A DNA stretch of 64,000 nt from Halobaculum litoreum (GTDB taxonomy: Archaea > Halobacteriota > Halobacteria > Halobacteriales > Haloferacaceae), in contig NZ_CP126156.1 of assembly GCF_030127125.1 (NCBI RefSeq), positions 1,922,001 to 1,986,000 on the forward strand, in the 5' to 3' direction. Made by a program: the position numbers and the translations under genes. A model generated the notes under the pieces. That model was given only the letters and a program-made list of their open reading frames with translations, had not been told where the DNA came from and ran no database searches. Positions 34,888-42,791 of this stretch are shown in pieces; the first letter of the stretch is position 1; each line of letters opens with the position of its first letter.

Positions 34888-36027
34888 ATGACCGATATAC
34901 CGCTCTTCGAAATCAATTGGGATCGGGAGGATATCCTCAATGTAGTTGACTCGGTCGGCCGAGGGAGCCACTGGGCGAAGGGGCCGTACGTCGACGAGTT
35001 CGAGTCCCGACTCGAATCGTACCTCGGAGTGGAACACGCCTTGGTAGTCAACTCGGGGACGACCGCGCTGGTCGCTGCGCTCGAGGGCGCCGGCATCGGC
35101 GAGGGTGACGAGGTCATCGTCCCCGCGTTCACGTTCATCGCGACCGCGAACGCCGTCCGACTGGTCGGCGCCGAGCCGGTGTTCGCGGACATAGAGACCG
35201 AGACGTACGGACTGGACCCCGACGACGTGCGCAATCGGATCAGCGAGGACACGGCGGCGGTCTTGCCCGTCCACTGCTACGGGACGAGTTGCCGAATCTC
35301 GGCGCTCAACGACGTCGCCGACGAGCACGACCTCGTGGTGATCGAGGACGCCGCGGAGGCACTCGGCGCCACCCACCGCGGTCAGCATCTCGGAACGCTC
35401 GGCGATGTCGGCGCGCTGAGTTTCTGTCAGAACAAGATCATCAGCACGGGCGAGGGCGGCGCGGTCGTCACCGACGACGACGATATCGCGGAAACTGTCC
35501 GGCTGTATCGGTCGCACGGCCGAGCCTCCGCGAACTACTTCGACAGCGCCGACAGCGGAGAGTACGTCTCCGTCGGGACGAACATTCGAATGGCCGACAT
35601 CAACGCTGCCCTCGGCTGTGCGCAACTTGATCGGATAGACGATATCATCGAGAGGCGTCGCGCAGCAGCGACACGGATGTCGGAGGCGTTTGCGGACGTT
35701 GAAGGAGTGGAGCCGCACAAGCCAGCAGTTGACAACACCCACGTGTACCAACTGTTCACCGTGACTTTGGACCCCCTTATAGACCGCTCGGCCGTCGTCG
35801 AGGGGTTGGCTGACCGGAAGGTCGCATCGAAGGTCTACTGGGACCCCGCCGTCCACCGGACCGAGGTGTACGACGGCGACAGCACGCCTGACCTCCCGGT
35901 GACGGAGGACGTGGCCGGGCGAGTGCTCTCGTTGCCGATCCACCCCGACCTCTCGAGCGAGGAGACGACACGTATCGTCGACGCGGTGGCGGCCACCGTC
36001 GGCGAGGCGTGGGAGACGGGTCCGTAA
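34888..36027 (+). CDS. legC: DegT/DnrJ/EryC1 family sugar aminotransferase (LegC-like)
   Basis: A 379-residue PLP-dependent aminotransferase, expected to put an amine at C4 of the UDP-4-keto-6-deoxy sugar made by the next gene. Landmarks are VVNSGTTALVAALEGAGIGEGDEVIVPAFTFIATANAV, VHCYGTSC, Asp154 in VIEDAAEALG (binds the PLP nitrogen) and the aldimine Lys183 in SFCQNKIISTGEGG. It heads a same-strand run with 4,6-dehydratase, CMP-sugar synthetase and 2-epimerase, which places it in nonulosonic acid synthesis. The exact sugar (legionaminic or a related acid) is inferred from the neighbours. Confidence 0.88.
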   Translation: MTDIPLFEINWDREDILNVVDSVGRGSHWAKGPYVDEFESRLESYLGVEHALVVNSGTTALVAALEGAGIGEGDEVIVPAFTFIATANAVRLVGAEPVFADIETETYGLDPDDVRNRISEDTAAVLPVHCYGTSCRISALNDVADEHDLVVIEDAAEALGATHRGQHLGTLGDVGALSFCQNKIISTGEGGAVVTDDDDIAETVRLYRSHGRASANYFDSADSGEYVSVGTNIRMADINAALGCAQLDRIDDIIERRRAAATRMSEAFADVEGVEPHKPAVDNTHVYQLFTVTLDPLIDRSAVVEGLADRKVASKVYWDPAVHRTEVYDGDSTPDLPVTEDVAGRVLSLPIHPDLSSEETTRIVDAVAATVGEAWETGP

Positions 36028-36030
36028 CGG

Positions 36031-36040
36031 TTTACATACT
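36031..36040 (+). promoter_or_regulatory. TATA-like element before legB
   Basis: TTTACATACT ends 19 bases before the ATG at 36060, inside the 32-base gap after legC. It could give an internal, leaderless promoter. Confidence 0.35.
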
Positions 36041-36059
36041 ACTGCGGCAATCAGATTGC

Positions 36060-37079
36060 ATGACCTCTTTGGAGGGCAAGCAGGTTCTCGTCACGGGAGG
36101 TGCCGGGTCGATCGGATCGGCCCTTGTCGACGAGATCGTCGCCCGGGACCCCGCCGTCGTTCGTATCTTCGATGCCAACGAGGAAGCGTTGTTCGAGTTG
36201 CAGGAGAAGTACAGCGACCGCGACAACGTCCGCTACCTGCTCGGGAACGTACGCGACAAGTCTCGACTGCAATTAGCGATGGAGAACGTCGACGTCGTGT
36301 TCCACGTCGCGGCGCTCAAACACGTCACGCTCAACGAGTACAACCCGTTCGAGACGGTCCAGACGAATGTGATCGGGACGCAGAACGCGATTCAGGCGGC
36401 GCTTGAGGAAGAAGTCGAGTCGTTTGTCGCCGTCAGTACCGACAAGGCGTCGAACCCTACGTCCGTCATGGGTGCGACGAAACTGCTATCCGAGCGACTG
36501 GTGACGGCGGCGAACACGTACAAAGGGGACCGCGACACCCGGTTCGGCTGTGTCCGGTTCGGCAACGTCCTCGCGTCCAGCGGTTCCGTCGTCCCGCTGT
36601 TTAAAGAGCAGATCCGCGACGGCGGTCCGGTGACGGTCACCGACCCCGAGATGACTCGGTTCATCATGCCGATCACCGAGGCCGTCCACCTGATGCTCGA
36701 GGCGCACCGCCGACTCACCAGCGGGGAGGTGTTCGTGCTGAAGATGCCCGCGTTTCGCGTGGGGACGCTCGCGGACGCGATGATCGACGCGTACGCCGCG
36801 GACGCCGGCTACGACCCCGAAGAGATCGACCAGGAGATCATCGGTGCCCGCCCGGGAGAGCGCGTCCACGAGAAGCTCATCTCCGTCGACGAGAGCGCTC
36901 AAGCCCGTGAGTTGGACAACATGTACGCGATCCTCCCGGAGATCGACTCCCCCGGCTACCGCGCCGTCAACTACGACGACGCCGACCCCGTCGACGGCGA
37001 GTACACCTCTGCCGACGCGACCCTCCTCGACGAGGAAGAACTGATCGACCTCATCGAGTCCGACGAGAGGTTCGCGTAG
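36060..37079 (+). CDS. legB: UDP-GlcNAc 4,6-dehydratase-type SDR enzyme (LegB/PglF-like)
   Basis: A 339-residue short-chain dehydrogenase of the CapD/polysaccharide-biosynthesis group. NAD-binding VLVTGGAGSIGSALV at residues 9-23; HVAALKHV; catalytic STDK at 126-129 in VAVSTDKASNPTSVMGATK. Asp128 and Lys129 are followed nine residues later by Met137. In the C5-inverting PseB/FlaA1 enzymes this place is Tyr, and in the retaining PglF type it is Met (from memory). That favours a bacillosamine/legionaminic-type intermediate over a pseudaminic one. ATG 36060 is used; it lies one base before the next gene at its 3' end. Confidence 0.88.
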   Translation: MTSLEGKQVLVTGGAGSIGSALVDEIVARDPAVVRIFDANEEALFELQEKYSDRDNVRYLLGNVRDKSRLQLAMENVDVVFHVAALKHVTLNEYNPFETVQTNVIGTQNAIQAALEEEVESFVAVSTDKASNPTSVMGATKLLSERLVTAANTYKGDRDTRFGCVRFGNVLASSGSVVPLFKEQIRDGGPVTVTDPEMTRFIMPITEAVHLMLEAHRRLTSGEVFVLKMPAFRVGTLADAMIDAYAADAGYDPEEIDQEIIGARPGERVHEKLISVDESAQARELDNMYAILPEIDSPGYRAVNYDDADPVDGEYTSADATLLDEEELIDLIESDERFA

Positions 37080-37080
37080 G

Positions 37081-37779
37081 ATGAGTGAGCGGACGCTCGC
37101 CGTCGTCCCCGCACGCGGGGGGTCGAAACGCGTCCCGCGAAAGAACCTCCAGGACGTGGGGGGGCGTCCGATGATCGCGCACGCCATCGAAGACGCACGT
37201 GAGGCCGCCCGCGTCCATAGGTGCATCGTCTCCACGGACGACGCCGAGATCGCCGATGTGGCCCGTGAACACGGCGGCGACGTGCCGTTCACACGGCCCG
37301 CCGAGTTGGCCTCGGACACGGCGTCGATCGCCGACACGATCACACACGCCCTCGAGTGGTTGGCCGACGAAGCCGGCGAACAGTACGACGTGGTCTGTCT
37401 CGTCCAGCCCACGTCCCCACTTCGAGCGGCCGCAGATGTCGATGGTGCGCTCGAGCGGCTCGCCGACTCGGGCGCGGAGTCGGTCGTCTCGGTCTCGAAG
37501 TACGTGACTCCACCCCAGTGGGCAGTCACCGCCGACGAAGACGGATTCCTCTCGGAGACGTTCGACACCGGCGCGCTCTGGAGCGGGTCCCCCGAGCGAA
37601 GCCAAGACCTGCCCGAGCAACTCCACCCGAACGGAGCCGTGTTCGCAGCGACCATCGACGCGTGGCACGAGTACGAGGGGTTCTACACGGACCGAACGGT
37701 CGGCTTCGAGATGCCCCCCGAGCGGTCTTTCGACGTGGACGAGCCGTGGGAACTCGAATTCGTGCGTGCCCTCCTGTGA
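37081..37779 (+). CDS. legF: CMP-nonulosonate (CMP-sialic acid type) cytidylyltransferase
   Basis: A 232-residue acylneuraminate cytidylyltransferase (NeuA/LegF/PseF family) that activates the nine-carbon acid as CMP-sugar. N-terminal LAVVPARGGSKRVPRKNLQDVGGRPMI carries the family CTP loop (ARGGSKxxxxKN). VCLVQPTSPLR and the C-terminal ERSFDVDEPWELEFVRALL (metal-binding DVD...) are also typical. It starts one base after the legB stop, so the two are co-translated. Confidence 0.93.
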   Translation: MSERTLAVVPARGGSKRVPRKNLQDVGGRPMIAHAIEDAREAARVHRCIVSTDDAEIADVAREHGGDVPFTRPAELASDTASIADTITHALEWLADEAGEQYDVVCLVQPTSPLRAAADVDGALERLADSGAESVVSVSKYVTPPQWAVTADEDGFLSETFDTGALWSGSPERSQDLPEQLHPNGAVFAATIDAWHEYEGFYTDRTVGFEMPPERSFDVDEPWELEFVRALL

Positions 37780-37930
37780 CGGGCAGCGCGTCACAGGCCG
37801 AACGACCAGACCTTCACGGTGAACGCTGCCCCAGTCGGCGTCGGCGACGGTGGCCTGATATCGGCGCTCACGGGCGCTGCAGTCCGGCGATCTCCAGTAC
37901 GTTGATACGCCGCCGCTCGAGTCGGTCTGC

Positions 37931-39094
37931 ATGAACGGCGACGCACGTCGGATCCTCGTGCTGACCGGCACCAGAGCCGAGTACGGGCTGTTGAAGTCCT
38001 CGATGGAGGAGATTCGGGCGGCCGAGGGGCTTGAACTGCAGGTCGTCGCGACCGGGATGCACCTCTCTCCCCGACACGGCATGACCGTCGAGGACATCAG
38101 AGACGACGGCTTCACCGTCGACCGGGAGGTGTTGATGCAGATGGACGGCGACACCGGCAAGTCCATGGCGACCTCGCTGGGGGTCGGAACCACGGGTCTC
38201 GCGGAGGCGTTCGACAGCCTCGACCCGGACGTCGTGTTGCTCCTCGGCGACCGCGACGAGGCGCTCGCCGGGGCGCTCGCCGCCGCGCACATGAACGTCC
38301 CAGTCGCCCACGTTCACGGTGGCGACTCGATGCACGGGGCCGTCATCGACGACAGCATCCGCCACGCGATCACCAAGTTCGCGCACATCCACTTCTCCGC
38401 CTCGGGACGGAGTGCAGGACGGATCGAGCGACTCGGCGAGGAGCCGTGGCGGATCACCACGGTTGGGGCACCCGGTCTCGACGACGTCCTCGCGGAGGAG
38501 TACGAGCCACCAGAACGCGTGGTAGACCGCCACGGGATCGACCCGGCGGAACCGCTCGTGCTGGTCGTCCAACACCCCGTGACGACACAGCAAGCGCGTG
38601 CCGGCGAGCAGATGGCACAGACGTTGGACGCCGTCGAGTCGGTCGAGGCGCAGACGGTCGTCATCTACCCCAACTCCGACGCCGGTGGGGACCAGATGAT
38701 CGACGAGATCGAGTCGCGAACCAGCGGCGAGGGCCGGTGGACGTTCCGGAGTCTCCCGCGGGGGGAGTACCTCGGACTCATGGCGGCCGCGGACGCGATG
38801 GTGGGGAACTCGTCCAGCGGGATCATCGAGTCGCCGTCCTTCGGTCTCCCGGTCGTCGACGTCGGCCCGCGCCAAGAGGGGCGCGAACGCGCCGACAACA
38901 CCGTCTCGGTGCCGCACGACACCGACGCCATCGCCGACGCGCTCGGGCGGTGCCTCGACGACGAGGCCTTCCGGGAGCGGGCCGAGTCGTGCGAGAATCC
39001 GTACGACTACGGGGGCGCCGGTGTACGGATCCGCGAGCGACTCCTCGAGGTCGAACTCGGCGAGTCGCTGATCAGGAAGCGACTCACGTACTGA
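37931..39094 (+). CDS. neuC: Hydrolyzing UDP-GlcNAc 2-epimerase type enzyme (NeuC/LegG)
   Basis: A 387-residue enzyme that releases UDP while epimerising C2, giving the free mannosamine-type precursor for the synthase. Start RRILVLTGTRAEYGLLKSSMEEI, then GMHLSPRHGMTVEDI, VVLLLGDRDEALAGALAAAHMNVPVAHVHGGD, and MVGNSSSGIIESPSFGLPVVDVGPRQEGRERADN. These are the NeuC-family motifs of the GT-B fold. In this context the substrate is probably UDP-2,4-diamino-6-deoxy sugar (LegG role) rather than UDP-GlcNAc. It begins 151 bases after legF. Confidence 0.93.
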   Translation: MNGDARRILVLTGTRAEYGLLKSSMEEIRAAEGLELQVVATGMHLSPRHGMTVEDIRDDGFTVDREVLMQMDGDTGKSMATSLGVGTTGLAEAFDSLDPDVVLLLGDRDEALAGALAAAHMNVPVAHVHGGDSMHGAVIDDSIRHAITKFAHIHFSASGRSAGRIERLGEEPWRITTVGAPGLDDVLAEEYEPPERVVDRHGIDPAEPLVLVVQHPVTTQQARAGEQMAQTLDAVESVEAQTVVIYPNSDAGGDQMIDEIESRTSGEGRWTFRSLPRGEYLGLMAAADAMVGNSSSGIIESPSFGLPVVDVGPRQEGRERADNTVSVPHDTDAIADALGRCLDDEAFRERAESCENPYDYGGAGVRIRERLLEVELGESLIRKRLTY

Positions 39095-39135
39095 CGACCA
39101 CAACTGCTATCAGCGGGGTCGCTCTCCCACCGACA

Positions 39136-40080
39136 ATGCGCGTCGTATTTATCACCCACAACGAGGTCGGCCAGGCGTGCCTCGAGGAACTCGTCGAGTT
39201 GGGCGCCGACGTCCGCGGTGTGTACACCAGACCCGAGCGGACGGGGATCGTGGACCAAGTGGATCTCGACGGCTTCGCCGAACAGCACGGGATCCCGCTC
39301 GAACGGGTGGACACGGTGAACACCGACGAAGTGAAGGCGCAGATCGCTGCGCAACAGCCGGATCTGTTGTTCGCCGTCGGCTGGTCGAGGCTCGTCGACA
39401 GGGAGGTCGTCGACCTCGCGGACACCGCGGCGCTCGGGATGCACCCCGCACCCCTGCCTCGTGGTCGTGGCCGGGCGCCGCTCGCCTGGTCGATCATCAA
39501 GGGACTCGACGAGACTGCACTGAGCATGTTCCACCTCGTCGAGGAAGCCGACGCCGGAGATCTCGTCGGACAACGGCCGATCCCGATCGACGACGCCGAC
39601 GACGCGACGTCGCTGTACGAGAAGGTCGTCGACGCCGCCCGACGCCTGATCCGCCGCTACTACCCGATGTTCGAAGCCGGAGACGTCCCCCGAACACCAC
39701 AAGAAGACGCGGAAGCGACGTGGTGGCCCAAGCGCGAACCACACCACGGCCTGATCGACTGGACCCGGCCGCCGCGTGAGGTGTACGACTGGATTCGCGG
39801 GCAGACCCGCCCGTACCCCGGTGCCTACTCTCGACTGGACGGTCGACGGGTGACCGTGTGGGCGGCGAACCCGCCGGCGGAGACGACGGCGTTCGTAAAG
39901 CCCGGTGAAGTCGTCTACCGCGACGGCGACGCGCTCGGCGTCGGCGCTTGGGAGGGGGTCGTCGAACTCACCGAGGTCCAGGTGGCCGACGACGAACCGA
40001 TCCCCGCCGGCGCACTCGTCGACCGCTACGGTGTCGACCTAGGGGACACGTTCGAGAACGCACGGGACCTGCTCGGGTGA
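39136..40080 (+). CDS. Sugar N-formyltransferase (methionyl-tRNA formyltransferase-like)
   Basis: A 314-residue formyltransferase. The N-terminal domain (1-170) and a C-terminal domain with WTRPPREVYDWIRGQTRPYPGAYSRLDGRRV match the Fmt/ArnA-type fold using N10-formyl-tetrahydrofolate. Active site: His103 in GMHPAPLPRGRGRAP and Asp139 in EADAGD, spaced 36 as in Fmt. The catalytic Asn two residues before the His is Gly101. Placed between neuC and a NeuD-type gene, it most likely formylates an amine of the nonulosonic acid or its precursor, not initiator tRNA. Gap to neuC is 41 bases. Confidence 0.85.
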   Translation: MRVVFITHNEVGQACLEELVELGADVRGVYTRPERTGIVDQVDLDGFAEQHGIPLERVDTVNTDEVKAQIAAQQPDLLFAVGWSRLVDREVVDLADTAALGMHPAPLPRGRGRAPLAWSIIKGLDETALSMFHLVEEADAGDLVGQRPIPIDDADDATSLYEKVVDAARRLIRRYYPMFEAGDVPRTPQEDAEATWWPKREPHHGLIDWTRPPREVYDWIRGQTRPYPGAYSRLDGRRVTVWAANPPAETTAFVKPGEVVYRDGDALGVGAWEGVVELTEVQVADDEPIPAGALVDRYGVDLGDTFENARDLLG

Positions 40081-40085
40081 CACGG

Positions 40086-40712
40086 ATGCGAGCCATCTAC
40101 TGCGCTGGCGAGCAGGGACGAGTCGTCCTCGACATCCTCCGTGCGGGCGGCGACGCCGGCGACGTCGTGTTCGTCGACGACGACGAGTCCCGACACGGGA
40201 CGGACGTCGACGGTGTCGAGGTGATCGGTGGATTCGACGCCCTGGCAGACCGTGCAGACGACGATGTGCGGAGTCTGGTCGCGTTCGGCGACAGCCAGCG
40301 CGTTCGCCTGACGATCGCAGAACGAGTCGCGGACGTCGGCGTCGGCTTCTTCTCTGCCATCCACCCCGATGCGACCATCTCGACGGCGGTCTCGCTAAGC
40401 GACGGGGTGACCGTGAACGCCAACTCGTACCTCGGCGTCGGAGTCGAGGTCGGCGACCACGCACTCGTGGACAGTTCCGTGAACGTGTCCCACGACTCGG
40501 TGATCGGAATGGGGGCGACGCTCACCCCTGGGTGTACCCTCGCAGGCGGCGTCACCGTCGAGTCGGACGCGTACGTCGGGCCGGGGTCGACGGTCGTGGA
40601 GGACGCGACGGTCGGTGCTGGGGCCGTCGTCGGCGCTGGGGCGGTCGTGACCGACGACGTCGAACCGGGGAGGACCGTGGTCGGCGTCCCGGCGGAGCCG
40701 ATCGACCGGTAG
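40086..40712 (+). CDS. NeuD-family sugar acyltransferase
   Basis: A 208-residue protein with an N-terminal Rossmann-like nucleotide-sugar binding part (RAIYCAGEQGRVVLDILRAGG...VVFVDDDESRHGTDVDGVEVIGG) and a C-terminal left-handed beta-helix (ALVDSSVNVSHDSVIGMGATLTPGCTLAGGVTVESDAYVGPGSTVV). This is the NeuD/PglD/LegH layout. The probable role is N-acetylation of the 4-amino group after LegC, or O-acetylation of the final acid. The catalytic His of the family is seen in NVSHDS. Five bases after the formyltransferase. Confidence 0.9.
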   Translation: MRAIYCAGEQGRVVLDILRAGGDAGDVVFVDDDESRHGTDVDGVEVIGGFDALADRADDDVRSLVAFGDSQRVRLTIAERVADVGVGFFSAIHPDATISTAVSLSDGVTVNANSYLGVGVEVGDHALVDSSVNVSHDSVIGMGATLTPGCTLAGGVTVESDAYVGPGSTVVEDATVGAGAVVGAGAVVTDDVEPGRTVVGVPAEPIDR

Positions 40713-40729
40713 CGCTGGCGGAGCGGAGA

Positions 40730-41398
40730 CTACCGGTACATGCGGAGCACCTCGAACGCCTCCGCAGCCGCCGCACCGCAGTCGGTCCCGCGTGATCGGG
40801 CGATCGATTCGAGCGCCTCCGCCGATCGAGGGTGTGGGTACGCGCGCGTCTCCGACTCGTACGCCTGGAACGCCTCAATCTTCGTCTCGACGTGCCCCGT
40901 GATGTCCACGAACAGCGACGGTGCGAAGCCGTCGCCGCCGGGCGTCCAGTTCGTCGAGGACGGCGTCTCGTACGCCAACACCGTCGACACGCCCGACCCG
41001 GGTCGTGTCGCGACGAGCGTCGAGTCGTGGACTGCGACGTGATCCCGGTTCACCTCGCGACGAGCGTGGGTGTACACGACGTCGGGTGAGACCTCCTCGC
41101 AGACGCCCTCTATCACCGCGTTGACCTCCACGTGCGCGACGTCATCGAGTCGCATGTCGGGGAGGTCCCCGAAGTGGACTCGCTCGGCCCCGAGGCGGTC
41201 GGCGCACGTCCGAGCGTGTTCGCGCTTCTGCTCGATCAGGTCTCGGTCGTCGTACTGGTGCGTCGTCCCCTCAGTGACGATGAGCGCGTGGACGTCGTCG
41301 CCGGCGGCGGCGTGTTTCGCTATCGCGCCGCCAGCACCGAGGACCTCGTCGTCTGGGTGCGCGCCGACGACGAGTACGACGTCGTCTCCGTCGAACAT
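40730..41398 (-). CDS. PIG-L (LmbE-like) zinc N-deacetylase
   Basis: A 222-residue zinc deacetylase of the PIG-L/LmbE family, which removes N-acetyl groups from sugars. ATG 41398 gives the canonical start DDVVLVVGAHPDDEVLGAGGAIAKHAAAGD, with AHPDDE metal motif, followed by VTEGTTHQYD and a later His-containing YTHARREVNRDHVAVHD. The longer upstream frame overlaps neuB and is rejected. Its ATG overlaps the neuB stop by one base (TGATG), so it is translated with the synthase gene. With the formyltransferase on the opposite strand it could exchange acetyl for formyl. Confidence 0.93.
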   Translation of the reverse strand: MFDGDDVVLVVGAHPDDEVLGAGGAIAKHAAAGDDVHALIVTEGTTHQYDDRDLIEQKREHARTCADRLGAERVHFGDLPDMRLDDVAHVEVNAVIEGVCEEVSPDVVYTHARREVNRDHVAVHDSTLVATRPGSGVSTVLAYETPSSTNWTPGGDGFAPSLFVDITGHVETKIEAFQAYESETRAYPHPRSAEALESIARSRGTDCGAAAAEAFEVLRMYR

Positions 41399-42462
41399 CA
41401 GCGGTCCCCCGTGGTCGGATCGACTGCCAGATCTGCCGCCGAGATCGGGTCGTCCGAAGCGATGGCTCTCGTCGTCTCGGTGCCGACCACCGCGTCGAAC
41501 CACCGCGGCGAGAGTCCCTCAGACGGCCGGAGGATCCGGATGTGGTCGGCTTCGAGGGTGGTCCCGGCGGGGATGTCGGTCGCGGCGTGGAGGCTCTTTC
41601 TGGACGAGACGAGCGTGTCTCGCTCTGCGTCGGTTGGCCGTTTCTCGTCGGTCCCACGGGTCCGCCACGCGGTCTCCGCCAACTCGACCGCCGAGGCGAG
41701 TTCGTCGGGTTCGAGCGACGCCTCGTGGTCGGGACCGGGCAGCGACCGGTCGAGCGTGAAGTGTTTCTCGAGAATCGTCGCTCCCGCCGCGACGGCGAAC
41801 GCGGGCGTCTCTACCAGTGTCGTGTGGTCGGAGTAGCCGACCAGGTCCGGGAGTTCGGCGTCCATCGTCGCCATCGCGCGGAGGTTCACGTCGTCGATGG
41901 AGCAAGGGTACGACGACGTGCAGTGGAGGAACGCCAAGTCGAGATCGGTCGACACGGACCGGATCGTCTCCCGCGCCGCGTGGACCTCGTCCATCGTTCC
42001 CATCCCCGTGCTCACGATCATCGGAACACCAAGAGTGGCGACGTGCTCGATTAGCGGGTAGTTGTCGAGTTCGCCGGAGCCGAGTTTGATCGCCGGGACG
42101 CCCAGGTCGACCAGCATCGACGCGCTCTCCGCGTCGAACGGTGTCGAGAGGAACGTGATGTCGTTGGCGGCACAGTGGTCCATCAACTGCTCATGGGCCC
42201 CCTCATCGAGTTCGTACCGACGGAGGAGGTCGTACTGGGTCCCCTCACCCGTGGTTTCTGTCTGGTATGATGGCTTGGCCGCTTGCTTAGTCACCAGCCG
42301 GTCAGCGCTGAAAGTCTGAAACTTCACAGCGTCGGCGCCAGCATCCGCGGCCGCCTCGACAAGCGATTTTGCTCGAGACAGGTCGCCGTTGTGGTTGACC
42401 CCTGCCTCCGCGATGAAGTACGGCGGGTGGGAGGGACCGATGTCGCGACCGTTGATCTGCAT
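41398..42462 (-). CDS. neuB: N-acetylneuraminate/legionaminate synthase family protein (NeuB/LegI)
   Basis: A 354-residue synthase that condenses phosphoenolpyruvate with a mannosamine-type sugar to form the nine-carbon acid. The start is ATG 42462 ([49 protein letters not shown]); a TATA lies 23-31 bases upstream, so the longer frame is rejected. NeuB barrel motifs: LSTPFDAESASMLVDLGVPAIKLGSGELDNYPLI, STGMGTMDEV, HCTSSYPC, GYSDHT, EKHFTLDRSLPGPDH. C-terminal SAF (antifreeze-like) domain from about residue 285. Which acid it makes is inferred from the pathway. Confidence 0.94.
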   Translation of the reverse strand: MQINGRDIGPSHPPYFIAEAGVNHNGDLSRAKSLVEAAADAGADAVKFQTFSADRLVTKQAAKPSYQTETTGEGTQYDLLRRYELDEGAHEQLMDHCAANDITFLSTPFDAESASMLVDLGVPAIKLGSGELDNYPLIEHVATLGVPMIVSTGMGTMDEVHAARETIRSVSTDLDLAFLHCTSSYPCSIDDVNLRAMATMDAELPDLVGYSDHTTLVETPAFAVAAGATILEKHFTLDRSLPGPDHEASLEPDELASAVELAETAWRTRGTDEKRPTDAERDTLVSSRKSLHAATDIPAGTTLEADHIRILRPSEGLSPRWFDAVVGTETTRAIASDDPISAADLAVDPTTGDR

Positions 42463-42791
42463 GCGACTCGATTGGATCGGCCCCGATATATGTCTGACCT
42501 TCACTGGGGCCGGCAGGAGCCTGATACCGTTTCCCTCCACCGAGACGATCGGCACCGGACGAAACGCGGTTGGGTCAGACGTCGCGTCCGACGATTCCAG
42601 CTGAACAGACCGAGTCCGAAGGTCGTCCGTCGGTCGACCTGTCGAGCGATCCCGGATCCCGAAGGGGAGAGCAACCGGTCAGTTTCCACTCGATCTGGTG
42701 TGCCGGGATTCACCACGCGAGGTCAGTGGGGCCTGTCCATCGTCGGGAGCACCGATAGCAGTCCCGAGCCGGGCGCTCACACGGTGGGTGC
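42463..42791. other. Intergenic region between the glycosyltransferase-like gene and neuB
   Basis: 329-base gap, both flanking genes on the minus strand. The neuB TATA (42485-42493) lies at one end. The rest shows lower GC than the core genome and no frame with recognisable protein segments. Confidence 0.4.
42485..42493 (-). promoter_or_regulatory. TATA element of neuB
   Basis: Minus-strand ACATATATC lies 23-31 bases before the ATG at 42462. The spacing predicts a leaderless transcript for neuB and the deacetylase. Confidence 0.55.

Noticed and set aside
39136-40080. Methionyl-tRNA formyltransferase (fmt)
   Set aside because: Archaea initiate with unformylated Met, the catalytic Asn is missing, and the gene lies inside a sugar locus.
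34888-42462. Pseudaminic acid pathway instead of legionaminic/sialic type
   Set aside because: The dehydratase has Met, not Tyr, at the +9 site; the 2-epimerase is NeuC-like rather than PseG; the synthase has the NeuB layout. No PseH-type GNAT was seen.
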